A stretch of 64,000 bases of DNA. Origin: Candidatus Obscuribacterales bacterium. Lineage in GTDB: Bacteria > Cyanobacteriota > Vampirovibrionia > Obscuribacterales > Obscuribacteraceae. The DNA is taken from contig JAIELX010000012.1 in NCBI GenBank assembly GCA_019752635.1, forward strand, positions 1 to 64,000, written 5' to 3'. The notes below the pieces were generated by a model. The model made no database searches. It was not told the origin of the DNA and worked only from the letters and a program-made list of their open reading frames with translations. The position numbers and the translations under genes were made by a program. Below, piece after piece: positions 45,391-53,121 of the stretch; position 1 is the first letter of the stretch, and each line of letters begins with the position of its first letter.

Positions 45391-45513
45391 GTGTTGTCCG
45401 TATCCGACAAAGAGGGTGAATGGAGCTATGTCATTAAAATGAGCAACGGCGAACGCATCATGTACAAGACGGTCAAGACAAGTATGCCCAACTGTCAGAT
45501 TAAGGTATTATGA
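45391..45513 (+). CDS. Possible 40-residue protein coupled to the next gene
   Basis: From GTG 45391 an open frame of 40 codons runs to TGA at 45511-45513, overlapping the next start in ATGA. The product (GEWSYVIKMSNGERIMYKTV in its middle) looks like a small beta-rich protein, with alternating hydrophobic residues and one Cys. No clear Shine-Dalgarno precedes it. The four-base overlap and protein-like sequence are the only support. Confidence 0.4.
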   Translation: MLSVSDKEGEWSYVIKMSNGERIMYKTVKTSMPNCQIKVL

Positions 45514-45869
45514 GTCTGGGACGTTTCCCTGGCTGCCTTTTGGGGCAGATTAAACTTGTCGGAACCTGCGAGACCAAAAGCATGAGCAAGTGGCTTGACA
45601 AAATTCGCCAGAAGCGCGAGCAGAAGGAAAAGGCAGAGCGCGAACAGCAGCGCAACGAACGGCTTGCCAGAGAGGAAGTCGAGCGTAAGCGCCAAAATGC
45701 CGAAATTGCGAAGCGCCACTACGAGGAGCAGGTTCAGAAGCAGCTTGCGGAGAAGCAAAAGCTCAAAGAATCCGAAGAATTGAAGGCGAAGCAAGCTCAG
45801 CGAGAGCTTGAGGAAATTCAGAAGGCGCGCAAATTGAGAGAGCAGCAACAGCAGCGCCGCAACGACTGA
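45510..45869 (+). CDS. Highly charged coiled-coil protein
   Basis: The product is 119 residues from ATG 45510, or 95 from ATG 45582 (MSKWLDKIRQKREQ), which gives a more natural N-terminus. Almost the whole length is a continuous Lys/Glu/Gln/Arg-rich helix (REQQRNERLAREEVERKRQ, KQAQRELEEIQKARKLREQ) with no membrane segment, so an extended coiled coil is expected. No family assignment is possible from such sequence. It may be a structural or nucleic-acid-associated small protein. Confidence 0.6.
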   Translation: MSLGRFPGCLLGQIKLVGTCETKSMSKWLDKIRQKREQKEKAEREQQRNERLAREEVERKRQNAEIAKRHYEEQVQKQLAEKQKLKESEELKAKQAQRELEEIQKARKLREQQQQRRND

Positions 45870-46211
45870 CCCGGTACCGCGCAAGCCACCAGAGCGCTGC
45901 TTGCAGTCACAAGGGAATGGAAACTTTTCGGTTATAGAGCTAGGGGCTCGGATCGTCCTCGATAGGCGACCATTGTTGCCAGGACGCTCTGGACATCTGT
46001 CCCCTGACCATCATTGAGCAACTGTGCTGCCTCGCTCTGAGCCAGCGATCGGCTCAGGATTGGCTTTATCGTCGTAGCCGAACGCAGGGCGAACAAGAGG
46101 CTGTCCTGCAAACCAGTGCTGCCGACACTTAATAAACTGTCCCGTCCTGGCTGTTTCGAGTTTGACAGGATCGGTTGATAGTCTGTAGATGCAGGTAGGT
46201 GGAGGGTTTGG
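45870..46211. other. Intergenic region, 342 bp, with an uncertain minus-strand frame
   Basis: No firm gene. A minus-strand open frame ends at 45932 and gives plausible sequence (SLLFALRSATTIKPILS, QSEAAQLLNDGQGTDVQS), but its only in-frame starts are a poor TTG or starts inside the opposite gene. GGAGGG at 46201-46206 is the ribosome-binding site of the next gene. Confidence 0.4.
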
Positions 46212-47108
46212 ATGATGCAGACTGTTTTGAAGCGTCCAATCTGGTTTAAAGTGCAGCCGATCAAACTGTCCTGGATGTATTTAGCAAAATTGCTTTTGTT
46301 CTTCATCGCTACTTTTGTTGTTGCCATTTATTTAGCATTTTCGCCAATGGTGAACTATCGCTTCTTCAACGAAAAGGTCCTGTTTAAGCCGATCAAATGC
46401 GATTCACTGGGACCGGCTGCCCTTGGAAAAACAGGGAAAGAGGTCTCTTTTAAGAACAAATTCGGCGATAAACTGTGCGGTATTTACTTCACTGCCCTGA
46501 AGCCGAATGGCAAGACGCTTTTGATTCACCACGGCACGGGCGGCAATCTGGACCTCCACGGAAACTGTGAAGCATTGGCGGAAGGAACCGGAGCCAACTG
46601 TTTTGTGTATGACTACGCCGGATTTGGGAAGAGTGAGGGCTCTCCTTCAATTCGCGATGTTCCGGACGATGCTCGCGCCGCCTATAACTATCTGGTCAAT
46701 GAGCTGCAGACTGACCCCAAATCGATTGTCCAATTCGGCGGTTCTCTCGGTACCGGGCTCGCCGTGAAGATGGCCGCAGAAAAACCTGGTGCCGGGCTGA
46801 TGCTGTTTGCGCCTTACACTTCGTTGAAGGATGTGGCGCGCGAAACATTTTCTTTCATGCGTTACTATCCGGACTTTTTGCTCATCGACAAAGACCTCGA
46901 AACATTAGCCACCATAGGCAAGGTCAAATGCCCTGTGTTGATAGTGCATGGTGTTCAGGACCACTTGATTCGCATTCACCACGGAGACAAGGTATTCGCC
47001 GCAGCAAATGAACCGAAGGTTTATTGTCGAGTAGCGGATGGCGGGCACATGGGATGTGGATTTCATGGTTGCGAGGCGGTTAACAAATTTGTGCGCAATT
47101 TGAAGTAG
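46212..47108 (+). CDS. Membrane-anchored alpha/beta hydrolase
   Basis: The product is 298 residues from ATG 46212, five bases after GGAGGG. A single N-terminal helix (about 21-45, YLAKLLLFFIATFVVAIYLA) anchors the protein. The hydrolase fold shows LLIHHGTGGNLDLHGN (oxyanion region), YDYAGFGKSEG, the nucleophile elbow QFGGSLGTG (Ser), the acid in VHGVQDHLIRIHHGDK and the catalytic His in ADGGHMGCGFHG. It resembles the BEM46/YfhR-type serine hydrolases. The substrate is unknown, probably an ester or thioester near the membrane. It has its own Shine-Dalgarno and no evident operon partner. Confidence 0.88.
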   Translation: MMQTVLKRPIWFKVQPIKLSWMYLAKLLLFFIATFVVAIYLAFSPMVNYRFFNEKVLFKPIKCDSLGPAALGKTGKEVSFKNKFGDKLCGIYFTALKPNGKTLLIHHGTGGNLDLHGNCEALAEGTGANCFVYDYAGFGKSEGSPSIRDVPDDARAAYNYLVNELQTDPKSIVQFGGSLGTGLAVKMAAEKPGAGLMLFAPYTSLKDVARETFSFMRYYPDFLLIDKDLETLATIGKVKCPVLIVHGVQDHLIRIHHGDKVFAAANEPKVYCRVADGGHMGCGFHGCEAVNKFVRNLK

Positions 47109-47130
47109 CGTACCGGTTCAGCTTGTTCCA

Positions 47131-47202
47131 ATCAGGGATGGTGAACCAGAATTCGCTGCCACCGCTGGCGGGGCTGTTTACGCCTATGGTGCCACCGTGT
47201 CC
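47131..47202 (-). pseudogene. Remnant of a sensor histidine kinase C-terminus
   Basis: On the minus strand about 24 codons read GHGGTIGVNSPASGGSEFWF then TIPD. This is the end of a HATPase domain (the usual pattern G-H-G-G-x-I-x-V-x-S, then G-S-x-F-x-F-x-I-P). An in-frame TAA lies directly before the first Gly, and no kinase sequence can be read further upstream, so this is a fragment left after deletion of the rest. Confidence 0.6.
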
Positions 47203-47342
47203 TTATACTAGCCGATTGATGACCGGTGCTATGAGATCGCGACAGCTTCTTGGCTCTGTCCTACACGAAATTGAAACAGATCCTGAATACGCTCGACTTG
47301 AGGAGCAATCCATCGTCAAGTCGCGACAACGTCGGGCGGTGA

Positions 47343-47903
47343 TTACAACAGTGACTTCTTGTGCAGGTCGAGATAGTGGAAAGCTACTATCACTAAAGCG
47401 GAAGTGATGCTGCGCGCTTGAATCAATGCTGGAATCTCCTGGAGAGGCACCAGCTTTAGTTCGATGTACTCGGTACCTTCGAATTTTGGTTGCGCAATTT
47501 GTTTGGCTTCGGGCGCAAAAAATGTATCGCAGAAATTGCTCTGGATTGCCGGGTTCGGGTGGTTGCGGCCAATGTGCACCAGTGTGTCGGCGACAAAACC
47601 CGTTTCTTCAAACAACTCTCTTTCCGCCGCGTGTGCAGGGGACAAATCCTCCGGGTCGATCATTCCTCCGGGGATCTCCAGCGTAAACTCTCCCGTTCCG
47701 TGTCGGAACTGCTCGACCAAAACAACTTGCCCGTCTTCCGTTACCGGTATTACGTTGACCCAATTGTGCGGGTGCAAAACATAGAAATTATGCGCTTGCT
47801 CGCGACCTTCGGTTGATACACAAAAATTACGATTGACCGAGAACACTTTGCAGTCTGCAATCTGTTCTGTCGAAATGGTTTTCCAGGTGTGATTCGTAAT
47901 CAT
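47343..47903 (-). CDS. Nudix hydrolase, ADP-ribose pyrophosphatase-like
   Basis: The product is 186 residues from ATG 47903. It has the Nudix box starting at IPGGMIDPEDLSPAHAAE and continuing RELFEETGF (about residues 78-103). The box has one extra residue relative to the canonical spacing between its first acid and the R-E pair. Preceding strands include VNVIPVTEDGQVVLVEQFRHG, which is typical of the ADP-ribose/NDP-sugar branch (VEQFR). It would hydrolyse a nucleoside diphosphate linked to another group in the cytoplasm. The 3' end lies beside the histidine-kinase remnant. Confidence 0.88.
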   Translation of the reverse strand: MITNHTWKTISTEQIADCKVFSVNRNFCVSTEGREQAHNFYVLHPHNWVNVIPVTEDGQVVLVEQFRHGTGEFTLEIPGGMIDPEDLSPAHAAERELFEETGFVADTLVHIGRNHPNPAIQSNFCDTFFAPEAKQIAQPKFEGTEYIELKLVPLQEIPALIQARSITSALVIVAFHYLDLHKKSLL

Positions 47904-48037
47904 GGATGCGCGGGACCGGTTATTAGTTTCAAAGTATAGCCCGAACCGGGCAATTGTTGAAGCTTGTTCAATTATTGTTCAGGCTTGATCGATGATGACA
48001 AGTGTGCGCCGGCGAAAAATTCATACCTGTTCAGTCT

Positions 48038-48823
48038 CTAATTGCTGACGGGAGTTTGGGATGAGGACATCAGGTAGTCTTTGAAGAGCTTTGCGTAGTC
48101 GAGATCCCCGGACTGGTTCACCACTGTGAATGGCGCCACCCGGCGATGCAAAGAGCGTCCGGTTTGCATGTCTCGAGGGAGGCCGCGGGAGTCGAAGCTC
48201 TTCGACGTGTACTTGACAGCGATGGTGTCTCTATCGCGCGGGACATAGGTTTTGAGGTCTTCTCGTTGAAAAGAGTCGACAATGACTCCTGTTGCTCGGT
48301 CGACAACAAGCGAAGTTGCCTGAATTCTCATGACAACACGATCCTTTGTAATCAACTCAGGACCGTACCAGTCGATGGTGTTGTACGTTATTCGGTCCTG
48401 TTGGTCGCTTTTACTCGACCCGGACTCAATGTAGAAGTGCCAGATGTCGCCTTTCGGGTCTTGTTGCTGTCCTCGCTGCTCAACGCCGGCCGATGACACC
48501 ACTTGCTTCACTTGCACTGTTTTGCCCGTTGCGAAATCGTAGACCGATTCTATGTAGGACCCGTCGGTTTGGAATGTGCCTGCGAACCACTCCGGAATCT
48601 TGATCCAGCGGCTGGCGTAGCGTGCTTTCTTTTGGATGGTTGATTCTGCAAAGGGCACACCGGCTTGGAGATCGGCATCCAGTGGTGGCAACTTTTCGTG
48701 GTGCTCCACTTGTCCCTGCAAAACTCTGCCGGCGGCGGTTGTGACGGGGTGGGGCTGTGCGAAACAGTCCGGTGCCACACATGCAGTGCAGACTGCGGTG
48801 AAAAGGACCAATGTTCGTTGCAT
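48038..48823 (-). CDS. Secreted protein of unknown function
   Basis: The product is 261 residues from ATG 48823, with GGAG eight bases upstream. A signal peptide (QRTLVLFTAVCTACVAPDCFA, with several cysteines) is cleaved before QPHP. The mature part is beta-rich with recurring pairs of strands (WIKIPEWFAGTFQTDGSYIE, ATGKTVQVKQVVSS, DRVVMRIQATSLVVDRATGV, SFQREDLKTYVPRDRDTIAV). This resembles cyanobacterial-type small beta-barrel or lipocalin-like secreted proteins, but I cannot name the family. The gene is single, divergent from the AlkA-like gene. Confidence 0.75.
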   Translation of the reverse strand: MQRTLVLFTAVCTACVAPDCFAQPHPVTTAAGRVLQGQVEHHEKLPPLDADLQAGVPFAESTIQKKARYASRWIKIPEWFAGTFQTDGSYIESVYDFATGKTVQVKQVVSSAGVEQRGQQQDPKGDIWHFYIESGSSKSDQQDRITYNTIDWYGPELITKDRVVMRIQATSLVVDRATGVIVDSFQREDLKTYVPRDRDTIAVKYTSKSFDSRGLPRDMQTGRSLHRRVAPFTVVNQSGDLDYAKLFKDYLMSSSQTPVSN

Positions 48824-48948
48824 GCAACCAGCTCCAACAGTTGAAGGTGAATTATAGCGACTGACTTTGTCCGGCCAAGGTGGAATCTCTTATAATCGAC
48901 AGGATGAACATATGCCCTGCTGCTTCATTACGAAGTAAGGAGAATTGA

Positions 48949-49617
48949 ATGGCGCGGAACCGCACTGCTCCTAAGGAAGCGAAGGCGACGCTGCCTTTTG
49001 ACATTGAATTGTCGATTAAGGAACTTCGGCGAGCCGACGCTAAGTTGGGAAAGTTGATCGATAAGGTCGGTCCATGTTGGCTCGAATTGCAACATATGCA
49101 CAGTCCGTTCGAATCGCTGATGGAGTCGATTGTCTATCAGCAGCTAACAGGAAAGGCTGCTGCAACCATTTTTGGCAGGGTGAAGGGCCTGTACGGCGAG
49201 AAGTTTCCCTCCGCGCTTCAATTGCTTGATACCGCCGATGATGCGCTGCGTGGTGCTGGATTATCCGGTGCAAAGGTTGCCGCTATTAAAGACTTGGCGT
49301 TAAAAGCGGAGCAGGGGGCAATTCCCGGGGTAGAGGAATTGAATCAGATGAGCGATGAAGACATTGTCAAAGCACTCACTGCGGTGAGAGGTGTTGGCGA
49401 GTGGACTGTGCAGATGATGTTGATCTTCAAGATGGGAAGACCCGACGTGTTGCCCATCAATGATTATGGCGTACGCAAGGGCTATGGGCTGATCTTCAAC
49501 AAGGGTGACTTGCCTACTCCGAAAGAGCTTTTGAAGTACGGTGAACGCTGGCGCCCCTGGCGCACTGTTGCCTCCTGGTACATGTGGCGCGCCCTGGAGC
49601 CACCTGCTGCGAAGTAA
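48949..49617 (+). CDS. AlkA-like DNA-3-methyladenine glycosylase
   Basis: The product is 222 residues from ATG 48949, seven bases after AAGGAG. It belongs to the HhH-GPD glycosylases: SPFESLMESIVYQQLTGKAA at the start of the fold, the helix-hairpin-helix LTAVRGVGEWTVQMML (about 145-160), then the catalytic Asp in DVLPINDYGVRKG. The ending RWRPWRTVASWYMWRAL is characteristic of AlkA-type enzymes. It removes alkylated purines, such as 3-methyladenine, to start base-excision repair. It lacks the N-terminal TATA-like domain of E. coli AlkA, as in many short homologues. Confidence 0.92.
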   Translation: MARNRTAPKEAKATLPFDIELSIKELRRADAKLGKLIDKVGPCWLELQHMHSPFESLMESIVYQQLTGKAAATIFGRVKGLYGEKFPSALQLLDTADDALRGAGLSGAKVAAIKDLALKAEQGAIPGVEELNQMSDEDIVKALTAVRGVGEWTVQMMLIFKMGRPDVLPINDYGVRKGYGLIFNKGDLPTPKELLKYGERWRPWRTVASWYMWRALEPPAAK

Positions 49618-49734
49618 GCACGCCGTTCTCCGGGGGCATCATCCTGCTAGTCTAGACTAATCATTTTTTGATTTTGAGCTAGTGATCTGTGGCAAGAGGC
49701 GCAGCAAACGCTCATCTGCCGGATTCAATCCATC

Positions 49735-49756
49735 GTTGCTACAAAGTTGCTACAAA
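49735..49756 (+). repeat. 11-bp tandem direct repeat
   Basis: GTTGCTACAAA occurs twice head to tail (49735-49745 and 49746-49756) in the 280-bp space between the glycosylase and the EF-hand gene. No tRNA fold or integrase is beside it. Confidence 0.8.
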
Positions 49757-49897
49757 CCAATGCGAATCTTCCTAACACAACCTCCAGCAGAGGAGATTCG
49801 AAGATTTAACACGGAAGAAGGCGATGGGATATTGAAGCCACCGTCACAGGGTCGGTTGGTATAGCTGGCAATGCGACTGCACAAAGAGAGAGTATAA

Positions 49898-50629
49898 ATG
49901 AGCGAGAAGAGAACAATACTTAAGGTCAATACTGAAAAAGATGAAGTGGCCGAAGCTGCGCGTAATTTGATGGAACAGGTGGGTAATACTTCCGAGGAAG
50001 CCCGGAAGAGAAAGGAAACACCACGATCGCAAGCAGAAGCGCCTTCAACAGCGGCGACAGCATCGCCGATTACTGAAGACGTCAGGCTCAAATTCTTACA
50101 CGAAGCCAGTCGTAGCCTGCAAGGTCGATTCTCCATAGTAGATACCTCCGACAATGGATTTCTGGGCCAACACGAACTCAACACAGCTTTTCACTCAAAT
50201 ATCAGCATTGGTGCCATGCTGAATCACTATCCGCTCATTACTTCATTGCATGCGGACGGCTTCCATGCCCACAATCGCCACTGGATTAGCAATGATCACC
50301 TCGGTATCAGCGACCGTGACCTTCGGGCCTTGCAAGACATAACAAGCAGCAATCCGGCGGACCGCTCGCGGTTTGTGTCCCAACGAGCTCTTAGCTATAT
50401 CGGACCAGGCTTACTCGGCGGGGGCATGGCAGGTACTGCAGTCATGTTGTTCGCCGCCAACGGTTCTCGCTACAGGGGATTGATTGGACTAGGAGTGGGA
50501 GCTGGCATCGCCGCTTTGAGCTATTTGCAAGGTCGGCAGGAAGCCGTGGATTTGTATGTCGGCACCCGTGGTAAGTTAGCGAACGATACGCGCATAGATT
50601 TCTTTATAAGGCAGGGGCGCTTGCCTTGA
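49898..50629 (+). CDS. EF-hand protein with glycine-rich membrane hairpin
   Basis: The product is 243 residues from ATG 49898 with GAGAG upstream. A charged N-terminus (1-60) precedes a canonical 12-residue EF-hand loop, DTSDNGFLGQHE (Asp82 to Glu93), with acids or Asn at positions 1, 3, 5 and 12 and Gly at 6. A second, degenerate hand may lie at DHLGISDRDLRAL. A glycine-rich hydrophobic stretch (about 170-210, GPGLLGGGMAGTAVMLFAAN and LIGLGVGAGIAALSYL) would form one or two helices. Calcium-binding control of a membrane-associated activity is suggested by this layout, but no function is known. Confidence 0.75.
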   Translation: MSEKRTILKVNTEKDEVAEAARNLMEQVGNTSEEARKRKETPRSQAEAPSTAATASPITEDVRLKFLHEASRSLQGRFSIVDTSDNGFLGQHELNTAFHSNISIGAMLNHYPLITSLHADGFHAHNRHWISNDHLGISDRDLRALQDITSSNPADRSRFVSQRALSYIGPGLLGGGMAGTAVMLFAANGSRYRGLIGLGVGAGIAALSYLQGRQEAVDLYVGTRGKLANDTRIDFFIRQGRLP

Positions 50630-51103
50630 ACCGTCCGTCTCTGCTAGTCGGCGAACCATTCTCGAAGGTTTCGGCGGTGTGGTCAGCCAAAGCTATGTCA
50701 CAGTCTACCTTGGCGCGTTGGGAAGAGGTCTCCGCAGGCAGTCGAATTGAACTTGTTTGCGCGAGTTTTCCTGAACCGGAATTCGAATTGAACATGCAAT
50801 TTCGAATTCGGCTGGCAGAACAACACTCGTGTTAAAGCGGTGAAACACGAGACCAATTAGTCTGATGACAGGATCACCAGGAGCAACACCAATGTGTTGG
50901 GCTGCGCTTGGTAACCGGGAGGGCGAGAGTCTCGGAATATCCGGTTCAATCTGAGTTTGCATGGTCCGACCTGAGGACGTGCAATCGCGTAAATAACGGG
51001 GCACGGTAGGGGCGAAAGAGGTTTTGTCCCCAGTGCTACCGTCATGAGGTCGAACTTTGCGTTCGAGCTCCGTTATCTGCGTGCTTTTTTCGAAGTCATC
51101 GAC
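50630..51103. other. Gene-free region, 474 bp
   Basis: Frames in this region have no family-like sequence and poor starts. An imperfect inverted repeat (CCGGAATTCGAA at 50776-50787 and TTCGAATTCGG at 50801-50811, one-base bulge) could form a hairpin. No other feature was seen. Confidence 0.45.
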
Positions 51104-51829
51104 CTACAAAGGGAGCTTGCGTTTCTTCTTGCGCGCGCTTGCTGCTAGATTCAAAATCTCTACGAAGATTGAAAATGCCATGGCAGCATAAATGTAAGCT
51201 TTACTGATGTGCTGGCCAAAGCCTTCGGCGATTAAAACCACTCCTATTAGAAGCAAGAAGCTGAGCGCTAGCATTTTTACCGTTGGGTATTTGTGGATAA
51301 AATTGCTAACTGGAGTGGCAAATATCATCATTATGAGAATGGAGACAATCACTGCCACAATCATGACCCAAATCTGATCGACCATGCCGACGGCTGTAAT
51401 GACCGAATCAAGAGAAAAAACGATATCCAAAATTGCAATTTGAACAAGCGTGCCTGCAAAAGATGAATAAGCTTTGGTCTGGAGCTCATCTTCATCATCC
51501 TCAATGCGGTTGTGTATCTCTTTTGTGGCCTTTCCCACAAGAAATACGCCGCCAAGAAGCAGTAGCAGGTCGCGGCCTGAAATTCCATGCTCTGCAATCA
51601 AGAACAATGGTTTTGTGAGGCTCATGACCCAAGCCAGCGAGCACAACAAGGCAATACGCGTAATCATTGCCAGACCAAGCCCGATGACTCTGGCTTTCTG
51701 TCGCTGGTGTTCCGGTAGACGAGAAGCCAATATCGAAATGAAGATGATGTTGTCGATACCGAGAACAATCTCCATCACTGTAAGTGACAGAAGCGCCGCC
51801 CATGTATCGCTATTTGTTTGCCAGTCCAT
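51104..51829 (-). CDS. TerC-family integral membrane protein
   Basis: The product is 241 residues from ATG 51829 with GGAG upstream. It has seven or so membrane helices with the TerC signatures VMEIVLGIDNIIFISILA near residue 20 and ILDIVFSLDSVITAVGM near 135, each with conserved acid residues inside a helix. LGGVFLVGKATKEIH and ALSFLLLIGVVLIAEGFG also match. TerC proteins are linked to tellurite resistance and manganese export or metal loading of exported proteins. The gene is single, downstream of the superoxide dismutase on the same strand, and a terminator lies between them. A role in metalating the exported dismutase is possible. Confidence 0.92.
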   Translation of the reverse strand: MDWQTNSDTWAALLSLTVMEIVLGIDNIIFISILASRLPEHQRQKARVIGLGLAMITRIALLCSLAWVMSLTKPLFLIAEHGISGRDLLLLLGGVFLVGKATKEIHNRIEDDEDELQTKAYSSFAGTLVQIAILDIVFSLDSVITAVGMVDQIWVMIVAVIVSILIMMIFATPVSNFIHKYPTVKMLALSFLLLIGVVLIAEGFGQHISKAYIYAAMAFSIFVEILNLAASARKKKRKLPL

Positions 51830-51975
51830 CTTGATTCACTCCGCGAAGCAATGATTGTCTCATGGTGACAGCGACAACACCACTACTTGTATGGTCCCCG
51901 GGGTTTCCTAAATCTTGCGGCTCGGTAGAACTCTGGCTCTGTCAGCACTCCGGGCCTTCGACTTTGCCAGAGAAA

Positions 51976-52004
51976 ACAGCCGACCCTCGATCCGGATCGG
52001 CTGT
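51976..52004 (-). terminator. Intrinsic terminator of the superoxide dismutase gene
   Basis: ACAGCCGA (51976-51983) pairs perfectly with TCGGCTGT (51997-52004). On the minus strand the stem is followed by TTTCTC, 67 bases after the dismutase stop. Confidence 0.65.
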
Positions 52005-52070
52005 AATAGTTTGACTTACCCGATTCGGCGCGCGAATTACTCGGTTCGCATCGCCAAATCTATTGGCTGC

Positions 52071-52853
52071 TTAAGCTTTGGCGATTGCGTCGAAGCGCTT
52101 GCCGCAAACGTCCCAATCCAGATTCTTCACGAATGCATCCAGATAGGCCGCGCGATTAATACCGTGATCTATCATGTAAGCGTGTTCGTAAACATCAAGC
52201 ACTACTAGTGGTATCACGCCTGCAGGGGACCACATGTTGTGCATGTCGAGCCCGTAAGTGTGAATTCGTTGGTCGCGAGTGTTCCATCCAACAATTACCC
52301 AACCGCGCATGCACTTTCCTGATGCTTTCAGGAAATCCATGAATTTCGCTGAGCTACCAAAGTGAGCTTCGATAGCGCTCTTGAGATTGCCTTTCGGGTC
52401 TCCGCCTTCGCCGCCGAGGTTGCCGAAATAGAGTTCGTGATAGACAACACCGTTCAACGCGAATGACTGTTCAATCAGCAGTTCACGCAGCGGCGCGTAT
52501 GTAGCGTTCGGTGCCGGGAGTTGCGCCGTGAGATCCGGGTTGTCGAGCAGCGCAGTGATCTCCTTGTGCTTAGTGACATATCCCTTGTACAGCTTCAAGT
52601 GCTGATCAATTTGGTTGGAAGAAAGCCCTTCCATCTTCTTGGTAAGAAGTCCGGAGAAATCCATCTCTTTGATTTCACCCTTGTCCACCGCGGGCGCTCC
52701 GGCTGCCGCGGTCTTGACGTTCTGAGCCAGTGCTGCTGTCCCGGTTAACGCGCCTGCTGCCAGTGCGCCCATAACGAGTACTTCTCGGCGCGTGGTCAGG
52801 ACTCCGTCGACGACTTCGTAGTTGCCAATGACTTCATTCTTTTCTCTTGTCAT
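52071..52853 (-). CDS. Exported Fe/Mn superoxide dismutase
   Basis: The product is 260 residues from ATG 52853 with AAGGTG/AAAAGG upstream. The N-terminus carries a Tat-like signal: TTRREVLVMGALAAGALTG then TAALAQ, with the RR pair, so the enzyme is probably exported folded. The Fe/Mn fold follows: the first His ligand in DQHLKLYKGYV, the second in VVYHELYFGNLGGEGG, and the C-terminal pair in VLDVYEHAYMIDHG. The His-rich stretch after the first ligand of typical enzymes is partly replaced (LKLY). It converts superoxide to peroxide and oxygen outside the cytoplasm. Metal type cannot be decided reliably. Confidence 0.92.
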   Translation of the reverse strand: MTREKNEVIGNYEVVDGVLTTRREVLVMGALAAGALTGTAALAQNVKTAAAGAPAVDKGEIKEMDFSGLLTKKMEGLSSNQIDQHLKLYKGYVTKHKEITALLDNPDLTAQLPAPNATYAPLRELLIEQSFALNGVVYHELYFGNLGGEGGDPKGNLKSAIEAHFGSSAKFMDFLKASGKCMRGWVIVGWNTRDQRIHTYGLDMHNMWSPAGVIPLVVLDVYEHAYMIDHGINRAAYLDAFVKNLDWDVCGKRFDAIAKA

Positions 52854-53121
52854 GCCTTTTCACCTTGTCTAGCCACGGGTTTTAACTGCCACCCGAATGA
52901 TTCCGGTAAGCGTACAACAGTCCTTAGCCAAAAGAATTAAAGCGCCCAATCTCAGGAATCTGATTATCGGTCGGCTATCATTTATATGATATGTATGGTC
53001 GCGCAAATTCTCGCTCTTTAGCGATGCGACCTGAGGCGTTGTCCGCACACCTGAAGTCGAGTATTTCATGCGGCATGTTCCGTACAATCGCTCCAATTTC
53101 GTAAAATACAGGTAACTGTTT
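52854..53121. other. Divergent intergenic region
   Basis: 268 bases between dismutase and malic enzyme genes. It includes an AT-rich imperfect palindrome (ATCATTTATATGAT, 52977-52990) that may belong to a promoter region. No RNA gene was seen. Confidence 0.35.

Noticed and set aside
49618..49760. tRNA end beside the 11-bp repeat
   Set aside because: The pairing needed for a T-arm (GCCGG with CATCG) does not form, so no tRNA is called.
50626..50835. 69-residue frame overlapping the EF-hand stop (TTGA)
   Set aside because: There is no Shine-Dalgarno of its own and the sequence is not protein-like; the EcoRI-like inverted repeat lies within it.
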